A stretch of DNA of 14,165 bases, taken from Cloacimonetes bacterium UBA6081. Lineage in GTDB: Bacteria; Cloacimonadota; Cloacimonadia; Cloacimonadales; Cloacimonadaceae. The translations under genes and the position numbers were made by a program. The stretch spans positions 1-14,165 of the forward strand of contig DIXL01000088.1 in the NCBI GenBank assembly GCA_002428685.1. Direction: 5' to 3'. The notes under the pieces are model-generated. The model saw nothing but the letters and a program-made list of their open reading frames with translations, was not told the DNA's origin and did not search any database. This document shows positions 14,150 through 14,165 of this stretch, in pieces (position 1 is the first letter of the stretch; each line of letters starts with the position of its first letter).

Positions 14150-14165
14150 TTGAAGCTGGAGAAAG
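14150..14165 (+). CDS. Possible start of a downstream gene (partial)
   Basis: GGGAG (14139-14143) is followed six bases later by TTG (14150) opening a frame MKLEK that runs off the window. An overlapping ATG at 14137 opens another frame (MGDNFEAGE) but lacks a ribosome binding site. Too short to identify. Confidence 0.22.

Overview
This looks like chromosomal DNA from an anaerobic Gram-negative bacterium of the Cloacimonadota / FCB type. That is an inference from gene content: a secreted thioredoxin-fold (Omp28-like) protein with a type IX-like C-terminal sorting domain, a 2-hydroxyacyl-CoA dehydratase D-component (HgdB-like) protein, and membrane-anchored or lipoprotein ferredoxins next to lemA. 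Base composition is moderate, genes use ATG/GTG starts with AGGA/GGAG ribosome binding sites, and the gaps are rich in palindromes and short tandem repeats.

Layout. Bases 1-1924 hold no intact gene: two back-to-back hairpins at the left edge, a decayed DDE-type transposase on the minus strand, then featureless sequence. A DeaD/CsdA-type RNA helicase (1925-3778) follows and ends at a strong intrinsic terminator. The gap 3841-4379 holds a 22-bp tandem array, a 140-bp element with perfect 29-bp terminal inverted repeats, and a 16-bp tandem array. Next come lemA (4380-4979), a frameshifted double-cluster ferredoxin (4980-5221) and a chimeric ORF (5218-5793) that joins a damaged lipoprotein ferredoxin to what looks like the end of an outer-membrane beta-barrel. 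A tight unit follows: MscS channel, HAD phosphatase and YjbQ-family enzyme (5941-7914), closed by a terminator. A second 140-bp element and a 19-bp tandem repeat separate this from a small minus-strand hypothetical gene.

A dGTPase-like HD phosphohydrolase (8736-9887) has a promoter with an overlapping 14-bp perfect palindrome, and is followed by a short, apparently internally deleted Omp28-like protein. After a gap with inverted repeats come tRNA-Pro(GGG) on the minus strand, an ABC-F ATPase, and an HgdB-like protein overlapping it by 11 bp. The right edge carries a 51-bp tandem duplication and perhaps the first codons of another gene.

The genes are mostly housekeeping: RNA remodelling, osmotic protection, metabolite repair, nucleotide pool control and translation rescue. 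I see no convincing new defence or metabolic system. The most unusual content is in the gaps: a two-copy REPIN/MITE-like element, one copy sitting in register with a tandem array made from its own terminus, plus several genes that appear to have been broken or spliced by recombination.
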